A stretch of DNA of 6,887 nt from Clostridiales bacterium (GTDB taxonomy: Bacteria > Bacillota > Clostridia > Christensenellales > Aristaeellaceae). This document shows positions 5,875 through 6,887 of this stretch, in pieces (position 1 is the first letter of the stretch; every line of letters begins with the position of its first letter). The notes beneath the pieces were generated by a model. It made no database searches. It was not told the origin of the DNA and was given only the letters and a program-made list of their open reading frames with translations. A program made the position numbers and the translations under genes. Location: positions 1-6,887 of the forward strand of contig SFFS01000132.1 in NCBI GenBank assembly GCA_004557805.1, read 5' to 3'.

Positions 5875-6542
5875 TCAAGCGCCTCCTTCAGCGTCCGGAT
5901 CTCATAGTCCGGCGAAAAAGCGGTCGTATTTTTCTTTCCCTTCGGGTTGAACCAGCAGCCCGCGACGTGCGAAGCGTTCGCCGCCGCGATATCGCTGGTG
6001 AGCGAATCGCCCAGAATCAGCGCGCGCGCCGGATCGGCGTTCACGCGCGCCAGCGCGGTTTCGATGAAGCGCGGGTCGGGCTTGGCCGCGCCGATCTCCT
6101 CGGAAACCACGATTTCGCGGAAGAACGGCGTCAGCCTGCTGCGCGCGAACCGCGAGCGCTGCACGGCGGAGATGCCGTTGGTGATCATCACGACGGGCAC
6201 GCGCGCGGCGGCTTCGCGCAGGAAATCATATGCGCCGTCGATTTCATCGCACCGCAGCGACAGCGCCGCCAGAAAATCCTCCGACATGCGCTCCGCGTCC
6301 GCCGGGCTTTTGATTTCCTTCAGAAAAATGCGGAACCTGTCCACCCGCAGCGCGGCCTGCGTAGTCTCCCGGCGTTCGAACGCTTCCCACAGGCGCGCGT
6401 TGATTTCGGAATACAGCTTTTCGCGCGCCTCGTCGAGCCGCACGCCCTGCCTGTCCATCGCTTCCTTCAGCGCCACGCGCTCCGAAGCGTCAAAGTCCAT
6501 CAGCGTTCCGTCGTTGTCCGCCAGCAACACGTTGTATTTCAT
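5865..6542 (-). CDS. HAD-superfamily hydrolase, YjjG-type noncanonical pyrimidine nucleotidase
   Basis: A 225-residue cytoplasmic haloacid dehalogenase-fold phosphatase with all four HAD motifs: D9-N-D11-G-T (nucleophile and acid/base), T121-N122-G, K154 in GAAKPDP, and GDSLTSD (178-184). A helical C1 cap spans about 18-105. The pairs SEEIGAAKPDP and CWFNPKG fit the YjjG/YfnB group, whose E. coli member dephosphorylates pyrimidine nucleoside monophosphates such as dUMP and dTMP and clears noncanonical ones. Residue 10 is Asn where many members have Leu or Met; this does not affect catalysis. ATG at 6542 is preferred over the adjacent GTG at 6545 because AAGGGGG (6549-6555) is 6 bases from the ATG and only 3 from the GTG. 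It is the first gene of the operon and overlaps the next start by 10 bases (or 4 if ATG 5868 is used). Exact substrate is unproven; another small-phosphate HAD is the alternative. Confidence 0.88.
   Translation of the reverse strand: MKYNVLLADNDGTLMDFDASERVALKEAMDRQGVRLDEAREKLYSEINARLWEAFERRETTQAALRVDRFRIFLKEIKSPADAERMSEDFLAALSLRCDEIDGAYDFLREAAARVPVVMITNGISAVQRSRFARSRLTPFFREIVVSEEIGAAKPDPRFIETALARVNADPARALILGDSLTSDIAAANASHVAGCWFNPKGKKNTTAFSPDYEIRTLKEALEWL
5882..5888 (-). promoter_or_regulatory. Strong ribosome binding site inside the nucleotidase gene
   Basis: AAGGAGG on the minus strand, a near-perfect anti-SD match, is embedded in the last codons of the nucleotidase gene (the Lys-Glu-Ala of LKEAL). 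It serves the small lipoprotein. Its 7-base distance to GTG 5874 is the main argument for that start. Confidence 0.75.
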
Positions 6543-6592
6543 CACAGGCCCCCTTCGGCTGCCGCTCGAAAATCCGATATTTTACCATTTTT

Positions 6593-6621
6593 AGAATATC
6601 ACGGCAGCGTCCGCGCGTCAA
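6593..6621 (-). promoter_or_regulatory. Promoter of the nucleotidase-lipoprotein operon
   Basis: On the minus strand, -35 TTGACG (6621-6616, 5 of 6) is separated by 17 bases from -10 TATTCT (6598-6593, 4 of 6), with TG one base before the -10 as in extended promoters. The predicted start near 6586 leaves a leader of about 44 bases. A second TAAAAT box lies just downstream (about 6579-6584) but has a poorer -35. No other convincing promoter precedes the three genes. Confidence 0.65.
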
Positions 6622-6701
6622 GCGGAAGCCTCCATATATAAGACGCTCGGAAGCCGCCCCGGATTCCCGTTTTTTCGCCGATCATGCAAAATTCGCGCAA
6701 T

Positions 6702-6735
6702 AGCGCCCGTATTTTTTTATGGGCGCTCCGCGCCC
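6702..6735. repeat. Overlapping, mutually exclusive hairpins
   Basis: AGCGCCC (6702-6708) pairs with GGGCGCT (6721-6727), around a T7-containing loop. The same GGGCGC (6721-6726) can instead pair with GCGCCC (6730-6735) across TCC. The two stems cannot form together. No T tract follows either stem, so neither is a standard terminator. It may be a structured untranslated segment or repeat debris. Confidence 0.45.
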
Positions 6736-6761
6736 GGCAGAACCTTCGCGCGGAGAAACGA

Positions 6762-6788
6762 ACAAAAAGGGCGGAGAATTCTCCGCCC
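6762..6788 (-). terminator. Leftward intrinsic terminator of a gene beyond the right edge
   Basis: A perfect 20-base palindrome (6769-6788, arms GGGCGGAGAA and TTCTCCGCCC) is followed on the minus strand by TTTTTGTT. The GC-rich 8-bp stem with AATT loop plus T tract is a standard intrinsic terminator. Its orientation implies a leftward transcript entering from outside the window and ending about 150 bases before the nucleotidase operon promoter. Confidence 0.75.
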
Positions 6789-6790
6789 CC

Positions 6791-6887
6791 AGACTGTCGA
6801 AAAAGTCCCAAGGAGAGTTTGAGAGGGCCGCAGCCCTCTCATCTTTAATCATTTTTGGCGACATGTGCGGCAAAAATGGCATTTTCA
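6791..6887. repeat. Probable edge of a dispersed intergenic repeat (MITE- or REP-like)
   Basis: Beginning right after the terminator palindrome, AGACTGTCGAAAAAGTCC contains a small self-complement (GACT/AGTC). It is followed by an 8-bp stem GAGAGGGC/GCCCTCTC (6821-6828 with 6833-6840, CGCA loop), then ATTTTTG and CAAAAAT arms 13 bases apart around ACATGT. The AT-richer, hairpin-dense make-up differs from the flanking genes and resembles short interspersed repeats in gut Firmicutes. Only one copy is in view and the far end is missing, so repetition is inferred. Confidence 0.4.
6821..6840. repeat. 8-bp stem with CGCA tetraloop inside the repeat-like segment
   Basis: GAGAGGGC (6821-6828) and GCCCTCTC (6833-6840) pair perfectly. 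There is no immediate T tract on either strand, so it is a hairpin of the repeat-like element and not a terminator. Confidence 0.6.

Larger units (their letters stand above)
6622..6887. other. Intergenic region without a convincing gene
   Basis: From the operon promoter to the right edge I see no gene I would support. The only open frames, leftward, lack a good ribosome site and run through a terminator palindrome and hairpins. The stretch holds overlapping hairpins (6702-6735), a leftward intrinsic terminator (6762-6788) and a repeat-like segment with its own hairpin (6791-6887). The T-rich run at 6670-6675 follows only a weak imperfect stem. Confidence 0.6.

Noticed and set aside
4522..5907. 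Long plus-strand open frame opposite the small lipoprotein gene
   Set aside because: It is antisense to a gene with clear domains, its product is a repeated Arg/Ala-rich mirror of the module repeats, and it has no supporting start signal.
5947..6641. Two plus-strand open frames opposite the nucleotidase gene
   Set aside because: Both are antisense to a complete HAD protein with all four motifs, and their Ser/Arg-rich or Arg/His-rich products have no recognisable family.
6649..6675. Plus-strand terminator: GGAA/TTCC stem followed by T6
   Set aside because: The stem is short with an internal mismatch, and there is no plus-strand gene nearby that it could end.
6599..6882. Two minus-strand small open frames (70 and 66 codons) at the right edge
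   Set aside because: They pass through the intrinsic terminator palindrome and several hairpins, lack a good ribosome site, and appear to arise from a repeat-like segment.

Overview
This 6.9 kb window is a GC-rich stretch that looks chromosomal and comes from a Gram-positive, most likely an anaerobic clostridial (Firmicutes/Bacillota) genome. The reasons are the purine-rich AAGGAGG-type ribosome binding sites, a NusG domain II membrane protein of the clostridial type, a MepA-like MATE transporter, lipoproteins carrying arrays of peptidoglycan-binding type 1 modules on Pro/Thr-rich stalks, and intrinsic terminators with T tracts. The genus cannot be told from the sequence.

Layout. The left edge (1-127, minus) holds the first 42 codons of a NusG domain II protein. 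It begins at a TTG start behind a strong extended -10 promoter. A divergent intergenic region follows, with a 9-bp inverted repeat at its centre. The MATE efflux transporter (297-1658, plus) comes next and ends 30 bases before a perfect 16-bp stem bidirectional terminator. The other half of that terminator's work is to end a three-gene operon arriving from the right on the minus strand. The operon order is a HAD-family nucleotidase of the YjjG type (6542-5865), a 384-residue lipoprotein with three peptidoglycan-binding modules (5874-4720, start overlapping the nucleotidase stop), and a 981-residue lipoprotein with seven such modules plus a C-terminal beta-propeller-like domain (4700-1755). A recognisable promoter lies at 6593-6621. 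The last ~265 bases contain no convincing gene. They hold several strong hairpins, one a leftward intrinsic terminator, and what looks like the edge of a dispersed intergenic repeat that runs off the window.

How it works together. The two lipoproteins are paralogues. They share signal peptide style, the sequence just after the lipidated cysteine, a Pro/Thr-rich stalk, and one distinctive module that is about 70% identical in protein and about 90% identical over a 70-base DNA stretch. They have no visible enzymatic domain, so they are best read as membrane-anchored, wall-binding envelope proteins. The larger one displays a seven-repeat, ~36-residue-period propeller-like domain with four C-terminal cysteines. 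The nucleotidase is coupled to them by gene overlap but has no obvious functional link. The MATE transporter and NusG-II gene are separate transcription units. The most interesting content is the modular architecture and apparent sequence exchange between the paired lipoproteins; I see no CRISPR array, tRNA, rRNA or complete mobile element.
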